A stretch of DNA of 39,203 bases from NCBI GenBank assembly GCA_017455145.1, contig JAFTBP010000009.1:1-39203 (forward strand), written 5' to 3'. This DNA is from Candidatus Saccharimonadota bacterium (GTDB taxonomy: Bacteria > Patescibacteriota > Saccharimonadia > Saccharimonadales > Saccharimonadaceae). This document shows positions 1 through 6,492 of this stretch, in pieces. A program made the translations under genes and the position numbers. Under the pieces are notes generated by a model. The model was not told the DNA's origin and made no database searches. It was given only the letters and a program-made list of their open reading frames with translations. The number at the start of each line of letters is the position of its first letter. Within the stretch, counting starts at the first letter, position 1.

Positions 1-996
1 ATCGCTACTTCCCACCAGGAGTATGAGTCTGAGAAGCGCCACTACGCACACGTAGATATGCCAGGCCACGCAGACTACATTAAGAACATGATTACCGGTG
101 CTGCACAGGTTGATGGTGCTATCCTCGTAGTTGCTGCGAACGATGGTCCATTGCCACAGACTCGTGAGCACGTACTTCTTGCTCACCAGGTTAACGTTCC
201 AAAGTTTATCGTCTTCTTGAACAAGATGGACCTTGCTGACCCAGAACTCGTTGAGCTCGTCGAGATGGATGTCCGCGAACTTCTTAACAAATATGGCTTT
301 GATGGCGACAACGCTCCTATCATCAAGGGTTCCGCTACTAAGGCTCTTGAAGGTGATCCAGAAAACGAACAGGCTATTATGGATCTCGTCAAGGCTATGG
401 ATGAATACTTTGATATTCCAGAGCACGATCTTGACAAGCCATTCCTAATGCCTATTGAGGATGTCTTCTCCATCAAAGGCCGTGGTACTGTTGCTACTGG
501 TCGTATTGAGCAGGGTGTCGTTAAACTTAACGACGAAGTTGAAATCGTAGGTCTTCGTGACACTCAGAAATCTGTTGTTACTGGTATTGAAGCCTTCCAC
601 AAGACTCTTGATCAGGGTCAAGCAGGCGACAACGCTGGTCTACTTCTCCGCGGTATTGAGCGTGAGCAGATTGAGCGTGGTCAGGTAATTGCCAAACCTG
701 GCACTATTACCCCACACACCGAGTTTGAAGGCGAAGTTTACATCCTTAAGAAAGAGGAAGGCGGACGCCACACTCCATTCTCCAAGGGTTACAAGCCACA
801 GTTCTACTTCCGTACTACTGACGTTACCGGTGAAGTTGAGCTTCCAGCTGACAAAGAAATCGTCATGCCTGGCGATACCGTAACCTTCAAGGTTAAACTC
901 TTAGCTCCAATTGCTATGAACAACAACGACCGCTTTGCTATCCGCGAAGGTGGTAAGACTGTCGGTTCTGGTGTCATTACGAAAATTATTAAATAG
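1..996 (+). CDS. tuf: Elongation factor Tu, 5'-truncated by window edge
   Basis: GTPase that delivers aminoacyl-tRNA to the ribosomal A site in the cytoplasm. The frame is open from base 1, so the coding region starts upstream of the window and the P-loop is not seen. Visible parts are the G3 motif (DMPGH, around base 55), the G4 motif NKMD (bases 220-231), a G5-like GSATKAL segment, and the complete beta-barrel domains 2 and 3 ending [10 protein letters not shown]. The residue after the G3 Asp is Met, where E. coli has Cys81 (DCPGH). The gene ends in TAG and is followed by terminator-like hairpins. In most bacteria rpsJ follows tuf directly; here three unrelated features intervene. Family assignment is certain. 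Confidence 0.98.
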   Translation: MATSHQEYESEKRHYAHVDMPGHADYIKNMITGAAQVDGAILVVAANDGPLPQTREHVLLAHQVNVPKFIVFLNKMDLADPELVELVEMDVRELLNKYGFDGDNAPIIKGSATKALEGDPENEQAIMDLVKAMDEYFDIPEHDLDKPFLMPIEDVFSIKGRGTVATGRIEQGVVKLNDEVEIVGLRDTQKSVVTGIEAFHKTLDQGQAGDNAGLLLRGIEREQIERGQVIAKPGTITPHTEFEGEVYILKKEEGGRHTPFSKGYKPQFYFRTTDVTGEVELPADKEIVMPGDTVTFKVKLLAPIAMNNNDRFAIREGGKTVGSGVITKIIK

Positions 997-1017
997 TAGT
1001 AATCTATCGTAAACCAA

Positions 1018-1051
1018 AACAAAGTCAGGACACGTGCCTGACTTTGTTTTT
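1018..1051 (+). terminator. Rho-independent terminator of tuf
   Basis: Twelve-base arms AACAAAGTCAGG (1018-1029) and CCTGACTTTGTT (1037-1048) with a 7-base loop, followed by a short T run. Confidence 0.85.
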
Positions 1052-1069
1052 ATGCTAGGCTTCTTTCGT

Positions 1070-1098
1070 TGGGACTTTCTTTCCGAAAGAAAGTCCCA
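1070..1098. repeat. Perfect 13-bp hairpin without a T tract
   Basis: Inverted repeat TGGGACTTTCTTT (1070-1082) and AAAGAAAGTCCCA (1086-1098) with loop CCG. It lies between two terminator-like hairpins. With no U tract it is not a standard terminator; it could be a transcript-end stabiliser or a small palindromic element. Confidence 0.6.
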
Positions 1099-1104
1099 CT
1101 TAAG

Positions 1105-1130
1105 AAAAACTCCCCGAAAGGGGAGTTTTT
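1105..1130. terminator. Bidirectional terminator
   Basis: AAAAACTCCCC, loop GAAA, GGGGAGTTTTT. T tracts are present on both strands, so it can end the tuf transcript and the convergent minus-strand gene at 1153-1518. Confidence 0.85.
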
Positions 1131-1152
1131 TGTTGTTTGTTGGGCAAAGCCC

Positions 1153-1518
1153 TTAGACGGCAGATTGTTCCGAGCCGGCGCTCTCAAAAACACTAGTCCT
1201 TAGCATTTCTAGAAGCTCTGTGCAGGTTTTGTTTAACTCGTCATAAGAAAGCCGTTCGCCAGGTTTGTTCGCTAAGCCCGGATAATAATATTCCATTGCT
1301 GACAGCATATACGGAGCCTCGTCGCCTAGCCCTAGATAATCCCGTAGGATGTCGTAGGCCTTATATCCGGCATAGTCGCACCTCTGTAATGTTTTTAGTG
1401 CATATTGCAACCTTAGTGCGGCCAGTGGCCCTGGCACATCATCTTTCCTAGCAAGTTCGTCAATCAACACCCCCATTCTGTTTGCTTTTTCTGCCTGTCT
1501 AATTCTAGTAATGTTCAT
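1153..1518 (-). CDS. Hypothetical protein, 121 aa
   Basis: Not recognised. The product is mostly predicted helical, with no signal peptide or transmembrane segment. The central segment YDILRDYLGLGDEAPYML and a Tyr-rich stretch (EYYYPGL) look like a folded domain, but match no family I can name. The ATG at 1518 is preceded on the minus strand by AAAGGGGGTG, a good ribosome binding site, and by an extended -10 element (TGTTATAAT, bases 1562-1570). It converges on tuf and diverges from the secreted protein gene at 1660. It belongs to a group of single-gene transcription units lying between tuf and rpsJ. Confidence 0.75.
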   Translation of the reverse strand: MNITRIRQAEKANRMGVLIDELARKDDVPGPLAALRLQYALKTLQRCDYAGYKAYDILRDYLGLGDEAPYMLSAMEYYYPGLANKPGERLSYDELNKTCTELLEMLRTSVFESAGSEQSAV

Positions 1519-1538
1519 GCATCCACACCCCCTTTGTG

Positions 1539-1562
1539 TAGTAATTTACTGCAACCTTACTA
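1539..1562. promoter_or_regulatory. Operator-like inverted repeat at the promoter of the 1153-1518 gene
   Basis: TAGTAA (1539-1544) and TTACTA (1557-1562), spaced 12 bases, in the 5' leader and touching the minus-strand -10 TATAAT (bases 1562-1567). It could be a repressor site or an mRNA hairpin near the start. Six-base arms alone are weak evidence. Confidence 0.35.
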
Positions 1563-1588
1563 TTATAACACACTTTCTTAAGTCCATC

Positions 1589-1617
1589 TTGAATTTTTAG
1601 CTATTTTGTGCTATAAT
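1589..1617 (+). promoter_or_regulatory. Promoter of the secreted-protein gene
   Basis: -35 TTGAAT (1589-1594), 17-base spacer, -10 TATAAT (1612-1617) with TGC just before it. The ribosome binding site AGAAAGGGG follows at about 1642-1650. Confidence 0.8.
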
Positions 1618-1659
1618 ATAAAGATAGCGTTGTTTTTCATAAGAAAGGGGTGTTGAAAA

Positions 1660-2703
1660 ATGAAGAACTTTAAATTTTTAGGTATTTTATTGATTATTTG
1701 CTTGACCGTCGGGCTATTTCCGACGAATAGGGCAAAAGCTATGTCAGAGGTTGAAGCCATGGAATTATCAGAAGATGAGCAATGCATAAAACTTAGCTCT
1801 ATCCCCAAAAAAGAGGGGGTTTTCATAAAAGACGTTGCGCTCTCTGATAATATGACAATCACTTTTTCTGTACCAAAAATCTCGGATTCGCTCAAAAAGG
1901 ACTTGACCACTAATAAGCTTGGCTACTTTATGGGCATTCTTAAGATTAAGGGCTCAGAGGCTAGTGATGATAGTGTCCACGTTAATCTTTTTATTTATGA
2001 CCCAAATAGACTAGACGGGGATGTTGTTATCTATGCTAGAAATGGCTACATTAGGCTAGATAGCGCTCGCGTGGCCGTAGTTAATGCTTATGCTAATGCT
2101 CGTCCGAATGGCGGCGTCTATACTATGTCATTCGGTAGTATCTCTGATTATTTTTATACATCAGGTGGTGCAGAGGTTTCCGGTAGCTTTACAGAAACGG
2201 AATTTACGATGGATGGTACCGGTACGGAAGACCTTTTGTGCGAAGTAGAAGAGTATAACGCATACAATTCTGACAAGAAAAAGGTCCTAGAGGGCGCCGA
2301 AGATTATTGCAACGCCGAAGGTGTCGCGCTAGACTTCGAGGCTTACGCCAAGCATTGTGGAGTTAAGTCTATACAGACTACGTTTGAGCGCGACCTTAGC
2401 GGTGGATATGCCGTTAAACGCTACTTTGTTTGCAAAGACATCGTAGTTGTGCTTGCAAGCACCGACGAGCGTTGCATCTGTTATACTTATAGTCTGGGCG
2501 ACAATATGGACGACCCAGAGCAGTTTAGCGCTGTTCAGGCATTAGACGCAGAAAAAGATCGCGTCATTCTCTATAGTGACTATCTCAGTAGCCTCAGTAC
2601 AAGCATGGCTTATTCCAACTATTTTGAGACAATCTTAGACTCTAGCTCTAGATTGACTATTAACTGGGATTGTTTCAAAGAATTCAAAAAGCTCATCAAA
2701 TAA
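1660..2703 (+). CDS. Secreted hypothetical protein with N-terminal signal peptide, 347 aa
   Basis: Function not recognised. Residues 1-27 look like a Sec signal peptide: basic start MKNFK, hydrophobic core LLIICLTVGLF, small residues before AKAM. There is no lipobox. The remaining roughly 320 residues are soluble, rich in Asp and Tyr, and contain eight Cys, all in the mature part and mostly in its C-terminal half, so disulfide bonds outside the cell are plausible. The gene has its own promoter, ribosome binding site and terminator, so it is a single transcription unit between tuf and rpsJ. In an episymbiotic lineage a secreted or surface-exposed role is a reasonable guess only. Confidence 0.85.
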   Translation: MKNFKFLGILLIICLTVGLFPTNRAKAMSEVEAMELSEDEQCIKLSSIPKKEGVFIKDVALSDNMTITFSVPKISDSLKKDLTTNKLGYFMGILKIKGSEASDDSVHVNLFIYDPNRLDGDVVIYARNGYIRLDSARVAVVNAYANARPNGGVYTMSFGSISDYFYTSGGAEVSGSFTETEFTMDGTGTEDLLCEVEEYNAYNSDKKKVLEGAEDYCNAEGVALDFEAYAKHCGVKSIQTTFERDLSGGYAVKRYFVCKDIVVVLASTDERCICYTYSLGDNMDDPEQFSAVQALDAEKDRVILYSDYLSSLSTSMAYSNYFETILDSSSRLTINWDCFKEFKKLIK

Positions 2704-2710
2704 AATACCT

Positions 2711-2739
2711 GGACCGGCCACTCGCCGGTCCTTTTCTTT
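2711..2739 (+). terminator. Terminator of the secreted-protein gene
   Basis: GGACCGGC (2711-2718), loop CACTC, GCCGGTCC (2724-2731), then a T-rich run. Its downstream edge touches the rpsJ -35 element. Confidence 0.85.
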
Positions 2740-2766
2740 GACAAAATTGCAATTTTGGTGTATACT
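2738..2766 (+). promoter_or_regulatory. Promoter of rpsJ
   Basis: -35 TTGACA (2738-2743), 17-base spacer, -10 TATACT (2761-2766). Close to sigma-70 consensus, as expected for a ribosomal protein gene. Confidence 0.88.
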
Positions 2767-2790
2767 GACAGAATAAATTAATAATAATTG

Positions 2791-2842
2791 TCTCCAGACA
2801 CTCATAGACTGCACGTCTAGTCGCAATCTGAGATTGTGGAGA
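2791..2842 (+). promoter_or_regulatory. Three-way-junction leader upstream of rpsJ
   Basis: Closing stem TCTCCA (2791-2796) with TGGAGA (2837-2842) encloses two hairpins: TAGAC/GTCTA (2805-2809 and 2815-2819) and CAATC/GATTG (2824-2828 and 2832-2836). It ends just before the ribosome binding site AAAAGGAAA. This is the layout of an autoregulatory ribosomal protein leader, but the ligand is unknown. Confidence 0.5.
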
Positions 2843-2855
2843 AGAAAAGGAAATT

Positions 2856-3206
2856 ATGGCAGAAGCTAAAACTGCTAAAACCACTAAGACCACCAAGGAT
2901 GAAGGTCTCAAAATTCGCATCCGTTTGAAGGCTTATGATCACCGCGTGATTGATCAGAGTGCTAAACAAATCGTTGACACCGCTATTCGTACCGGCGCTC
3001 GCGTTTCTGGCCCAGTGCCTCTACCTACCAAGCGTAGCACTTTCACCGTAGTCAAATCCCCACACGTCTACAAGACTGGTGGCGAAGCTTTTGAAATGAA
3101 AGTCCACAAGCGTCTCATTGACATTCTCGGCGCCACCCCAAAGACGATTGATTCTCTCCAGAATCTCTCTCTTCCTGCTGGTGTTGATGCAGAAATCAAG
3201 ATGTAA
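2856..3206 (+). CDS. rpsJ: 30S ribosomal protein S10
   Basis: Component of the 30S head; in other bacteria also the NusE partner of NusB in antitermination. After a 17-residue Lys/Thr-rich N-terminal extension, the S10 core begins [21 protein letters not shown] and contains [20 protein letters not shown] and a C-terminal [14 protein letters not shown] segment. It is slightly longer (116 aa) than the usual ~102. It is normally the first gene of the S10 operon directly before rplC. Here it is a single transcription unit with its own promoter, structured leader and terminator, and rplC lies 30 kb downstream. nusB is also in this window. Confidence 0.97.
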   Translation: MAEAKTAKTTKTTKDEGLKIRIRLKAYDHRVIDQSAKQIVDTAIRTGARVSGPVPLPTKRSTFTVVKSPHVYKTGGEAFEMKVHKRLIDILGATPKTIDSLQNLSLPAGVDAEIKM

Positions 3207-3217
3207 TCAAAACATCC

Positions 3218-3247
3218 AAAATAGAGCCTTTTCTAGGCTCTATTTTT
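3218..3247 (+). terminator. Terminator of rpsJ
   Basis: AAAATAGAGCC (3218-3228), 7-base loop, GGCTCTATTTTT (3236-3247). It ends rpsJ transcription and so separates it from any downstream ribosomal gene. Confidence 0.88.
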
Positions 3248-3248
3248 A

Positions 3249-3257
3249 TGTTATAAT
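3249..3257 (+). promoter_or_regulatory. Extended -10 promoter of the ankyrin-like gene
   Basis: TGTTATAAT (TGn plus TATAAT at 3252-3257). No good -35 is seen; that position falls in the rpsJ terminator. Confidence 0.6.
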
Positions 3258-3315
3258 ATACAAGTTACCCTAGGCCAGAAACCTGGTCTAATGTTGTTCT
3301 TTGAAAGGAGGAAGT

Positions 3316-4146
3316 ATGAAAGAGGAAAAGCTCTGTGAGAGCCTAAAAACAATCCTGGAAAGGACCGATTCTAGCACTAGATTCGGACTAATGGAATCCG
3401 CACTGATGGCAAAACAGTTTGACTTTGTAAAAACATTCTGTAACCCAGACCAGTCTTGGAACTTGAGCCAGGTTCACCCAGAATACACAAATGAATTTGT
3501 GCCGGCGCTATTATTCTCTCTAATTTGCAACCATGAGTGCGACCTTCAGACGGTGCAATTTCTCTGCGAAAATTATCAGTTTGACATCAATATCCTTACC
3601 GGGCGTAAACAAATGTCTCTGCTCCAGGCATCTCTACAATACGGCGATTTAGACATGGCTACATATCTAATAAGTCGTGGCGCAGATCCTAAAGCCGGCA
3701 TGCAAAATCACTGCTATTTTGACGTTTTAGCGCATGCGCCCAAGACGACGTCACTAATTGAGCGTTTTGAGTTTATGTATAATCTAGATATTCCAATCGA
3801 TCGCGGTGCTTTAGCGTACGCAATCTACCACATAGAAAAAGACTCCGCAGAGGTCATAAAATGGCTGGTGACGCACGGTGGTTTTGCGGGTTCTTCTGAT
3901 AAAGAGGGCGACATTCTAGAAGACATTGTTCAGGCAATCATGAGAGAAGAAATCTTCTCTACAGATATTTGGCTTGAAAAGATTAAAGCCTTGCTTGACA
4001 GCGGTTTTAACCCCAATCCGATCATCGGTCGGGACTATGATCATAGCGAGATAAGCCTGCTTAATCATGTTGCGCTGTACAAAAGAAACGGTTGTAAGCG
4101 CGCCGAAAAAGTTGAGAATCTCTTAAAAGAGTACTCAGAAAAATAA
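3316..4146 (+). CDS. Ankyrin-repeat-like protein, 276 aa
   Basis: A cytosolic protein with at least one clear ankyrin-type repeat: a segment LLQASLQYGDLDMATYLISR followed by GADP, with flanking degenerate repeats (DLQTVQFLCENYQFDIN before it; EVIKWLVTHGG and ALLDSGFNPNP after). Ankyrin repeats mediate protein-protein contacts; the partner is unknown. The ATG at 3316 is chosen because AAAGGAGG lies just upstream; a TTG at 3301 would put that ribosome binding site inside the protein. It has its own promoter and terminator and sits in the hypothetical island between rpsJ and the envelope operon. No signal peptide is visible. Confidence 0.8.
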   Translation: MKEEKLCESLKTILERTDSSTRFGLMESALMAKQFDFVKTFCNPDQSWNLSQVHPEYTNEFVPALLFSLICNHECDLQTVQFLCENYQFDINILTGRKQMSLLQASLQYGDLDMATYLISRGADPKAGMQNHCYFDVLAHAPKTTSLIERFEFMYNLDIPIDRGALAYAIYHIEKDSAEVIKWLVTHGGFAGSSDKEGDILEDIVQAIMREEIFSTDIWLEKIKALLDSGFNPNPIIGRDYDHSEISLLNHVALYKRNGCKRAEKVENLLKEYSEK

Positions 4147-4155
4147 CTTCCTTCA

Positions 4156-4182
4156 AAAATCCCCCGAACATCGGGGGATTTT
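4156..4182. terminator. Bidirectional terminator
   Basis: AAAATCCCCCGA (4156-4167), loop ACA, TCGGGGGATTTT (4171-4182). It serves the ankyrin-like gene and the convergent minus-strand gene. Confidence 0.88.
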
Positions 4183-4196
4183 GGATTTGGTATGAT

Positions 4197-4466
4197 CTAG
4201 TTATTGATAAATTCAGCGAGCGCGTTTGACTCGTCAGGGCCGTCGGATTCGTCATCCTCCATATGCTCAACAATCCAAACGGCTTCGTCGGATTCTTCAC
4301 CCATCACATAGCAAACGTCGTTATCATCATCTAGGTTTGGATAGATATTGTGATTATATAGAATCTCAAAAATGTCTATCATCTGGTCCCTATGCGGATT
4401 ACGCATCGCGTTCCAATATGGAGACGTGTCGTCGCCACACTCTAGGGCGATTTTTTGTTCCGCCAC
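4197..4466 (-). CDS. Small acidic hypothetical protein, 89 aa
   Basis: Not recognised. Acidic protein (many Asp and Glu, including DDDND and EDDESDGPDES runs) with a short helical segment IDIFEILYNHN. The listed start is GTG at 4466, which lacks a convincing ribosome binding site. The ATG at residue 20 is an alternative and would give about 70 residues. The gene ends in TAG before a bidirectional terminator. The opposite strand is also open across here but encodes an Arg/His/Ser-rich, unfolded-looking sequence, so the minus strand is the better candidate. The start is uncertain and so is the gene. Confidence 0.5.
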   Translation of the reverse strand: MAEQKIALECGDDTSPYWNAMRNPHRDQMIDIFEILYNHNIYPNLDDDNDVCYVMGEESDEAVWIVEHMEDDESDGPDESNALAEFINN

Positions 4467-4507
4467 AAACTTATGACTTTACAAAACTCCCACAAATCCA
4501 GGCTTTT

Positions 4508-4516
4508 TGGTATAAT
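4508..4516 (+). promoter_or_regulatory. Extended -10 promoter of the envelope operon, leaderless
   Basis: TGGTATAAT, with -10 TATAAT at 4511-4516. The ATG at 4523 is only 6 bases downstream, where transcription should begin, so the mRNA is predicted leaderless. No ribosome binding site and no good -35 are seen. Confidence 0.7.
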
Positions 4517-4522
4517 AAATAT

Positions 4523-5815
4523 ATGAGTTTTACAGCGCGTTTTAAGAAACGTTTTTACTTTGTGGTGGCTGGTTATTTTCGATTTTTTGCAAATCACGCT
4601 TTCAAAAAATGGCGCCCTCGCGTAATCGCGATTACTGGCTCCGTTGGCAAGACTACAATGCTTCATATTTTGGAATGTCAGTTAGGCGACCGGGCCCACT
4701 ATTCTCATAACGCCAACTCCGCTTTCGGTATTGCTTTTGACCTTGTTGGCATCCGCAAAGGCGTAGTCGGCACTAAGCTCCGCTGGCTTTATCTCTTTGT
4801 CGCCGTGCCTATTCGCTCGCTTTTCTTCCACTATACTGATGAGTTTTATGTTGTAGAAATTGACGGCGAGCGCCCACACGAGACAGAATTCCTCGCTAAA
4901 TGGCTCCGCCCAGAAGTTACGCTTTGGATTGCGCTAGGTCGCTCTCACGCCATCCAATTTGAGCATCAAGTGGACAGCGGAGAATTTGAAGATCTAGATC
5001 GCGCCATTACGCACGAATTTGCTATGCTCCCACAATACACCCAGAAAAAGATTTATATTGATGGCGACATCTACTTAATGAAGAAGGCTCTTCAAAAAAT
5101 TAAGGAGCACCACCACATTAAGGCGGACGTCGTAGAATGTTACAAGTCTAATCTAAAAGGCTACGTTATTTCGCCAAAATCTACGGATTTTGTATTTGAG
5201 GATAATGTCTTTCATTTTTCTGCTCCACAGCCTAGAGACCTCGCCATTCAGCTTGATATGCTACAAAAATTATGTAAATACCTAAGATTAAAGCCAAAGA
5301 CTGACTTCTCTAATATGGTACTTCCTCCGGGCCGGAGCTCCTATTTCCCAGGCAAAAACGGTCTCACATTGATTGACAGTAGCTATAATGCTCACCTTAT
5401 TAGTATTAATTCTGTCCTAGAAATGGTCGCCAACATGAAGGAGCGCCACCTCTGGATTGTCCTTGGTGACATGATAGAGCAGGGCAAGATTGAGGGCGAA
5501 GAGCACAGAAAACTGGCCGACGCTATCGAGAATGCCCACCCAGAACAAGTTATCCTAGTCGGCCGTCGCCTCAAAAAATATGCCTATCCAGAGCTAGAAA
5601 AGCGCAAAATCAAAACTGAAGTTTTTGCCGACGTAAAAGGCGCTCGGAAATTTATTGAAGAAAACACTACCGGAAAAGAGGTCCTTGTATTTAAAGGTAG
5701 CCAATATCTAGAGTGGCTCGTAGAAAAACTACTAAAAAACCCAGAAGACGCCGATAAATTACCGCGTCGTGACCCGATTTACATTAAACGTCGTGAAAAG
5801 AGAGGATTATATTAA
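4523..5815 (+). CDS. Mur-ligase-family ATP-dependent ligase (MurF-like), lacking the usual N-terminal domain
   Basis: Predicted cytoplasmic ligase of the Mur family, which joins amino acids or peptides to UDP-MurNAc precursors using ATP. The P-loop ITGSVGKTT is at residues 37-45. The C-terminal half has the MurF-like pattern DSSYNAHLISINSVLEM followed by LGDMIEQG and an EEHRKL helix. Length is 430 aa, but canonical MurF has its P-loop near residue 105 after a uridine-binding domain; here only about 37 residues precede it, with an aromatic, amphipathic first helix. It could therefore be a MurF variant or a MurT/CapB-like ligase with another acceptor. The start at 4523 is supported by the -10 placed 6 bases before it; upstream in-frame codons are unlike protein. 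First gene of the operon, with a TAATG overlap to the next. Confidence 0.8.
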   Translation: MSFTARFKKRFYFVVAGYFRFFANHAFKKWRPRVIAITGSVGKTTMLHILECQLGDRAHYSHNANSAFGIAFDLVGIRKGVVGTKLRWLYLFVAVPIRSLFFHYTDEFYVVEIDGERPHETEFLAKWLRPEVTLWIALGRSHAIQFEHQVDSGEFEDLDRAITHEFAMLPQYTQKKIYIDGDIYLMKKALQKIKEHHHIKADVVECYKSNLKGYVISPKSTDFVFEDNVFHFSAPQPRDLAIQLDMLQKLCKYLRLKPKTDFSNMVLPPGRSSYFPGKNGLTLIDSSYNAHLISINSVLEMVANMKERHLWIVLGDMIEQGKIEGEEHRKLADAIENAHPEQVILVGRRLKKYAYPELEKRKIKTEVFADVKGARKFIEENTTGKEVLVFKGSQYLEWLVEKLLKNPEDADKLPRRDPIYIKRREKRGLY

Positions 5816-6492
5816 TGAAAACCCTATATGTAATTCACGGGTGGACATATACGGTCGAACCCTGGACAAAAACCATAGAAATACTAAAAAACCACGGCAT
5901 TGAAATTAAAATGCTAAACGTGCCAGGTTTGACGTCCCCGTCAGGCAAGGTTTGGAAGATTTCCGACTATGTTAAATGGGCTGACGAAAACATCCCAGAT
6001 GGCGCAGTCGCCCTAGGCCATAGTAACGGTGGACGCATCCTCCTAAATCTACTTTCTAAAAAACCAGAAAAATTAAAACACGTCATTCTTTTAGATTCCG
6101 CCGGAGTTTATGAAGAAAGCAAGAAACGCGATATTGCGCGCAAAGTTTCTAAACTAATGGCCCCACTCAAAAGAATCAAACCTCTGCGCAAAGTTTATCA
6201 CAAAGTTTTAGGCGCCTCAGATTATGACCGTGCTCCAGAAAATATGAAAAGAACATTAGTCAATATGCTAGAGAGTGACAAAAAACTTGATATGACGTCA
6301 GTTTCTACTCCTGCCACAATTTTGTGGGGCAAGATGGATAATGTCACCCCTCCACGCCAAGCCGCCACTATGCATCGTCGCCTCAAAAATAGCGAAATTA
6401 AGTATTTTGACAATTGGACACACGCACCATACATCTGCGACCCAGAAGGTCTAGCCAAAGCAATTTACGTTACGATGGAGAAATACGCATGA
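5815..6492 (+). CDS. Alpha/beta hydrolase, 225 aa
   Basis: Serine hydrolase fold with a plausible full triad: nucleophile Ser70 in GHSNGG, an Asp in the segment WGKMDNVTP, and a His in NWTHAPY near the C-terminus. The oxyanion-side HG motif is at residues 8-9 (VIHGWTY). The substrate is unknown; family members include esterases, thioesterases and amidases. No signal peptide, so it acts inside the cell. The start overlaps the upstream stop (TAATG), and the stop TGA overlaps the next ATG (ATGA), showing translational coupling inside the envelope operon. An editing or deacylation role alongside the ligase and FemX enzymes is inference. This is the only TGA stop I checked in the window. Confidence 0.88.
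   Translation: MKTLYVIHGWTYTVEPWTKTIEILKNHGIEIKMLNVPGLTSPSGKVWKISDYVKWADENIPDGAVALGHSNGGRILLNLLSKKPEKLKHVILLDSAGVYEESKKRDIARKVSKLMAPLKRIKPLRKVYHKVLGASDYDRAPENMKRTLVNMLESDKKLDMTSVSTPATILWGKMDNVTPPRQAATMHRRLKNSEIKYFDNWTHAPYICDPEGLAKAIYVTMEKYA

Noticed and set aside
4226-4522. Upstream extension of the Mur-ligase-like gene by 99 codons
   Set aside because: The extension would be Arg/His/Ser-rich and unfolded-looking, and the -10 element lies at its end, so it is not transcribed as part of this gene.
6490-6492. UGA as a sense codon
   Set aside because: The core genes have no internal TGA, and this TGA ends the hydrolase gene in a typical ATGA coupling, so the standard code applies.
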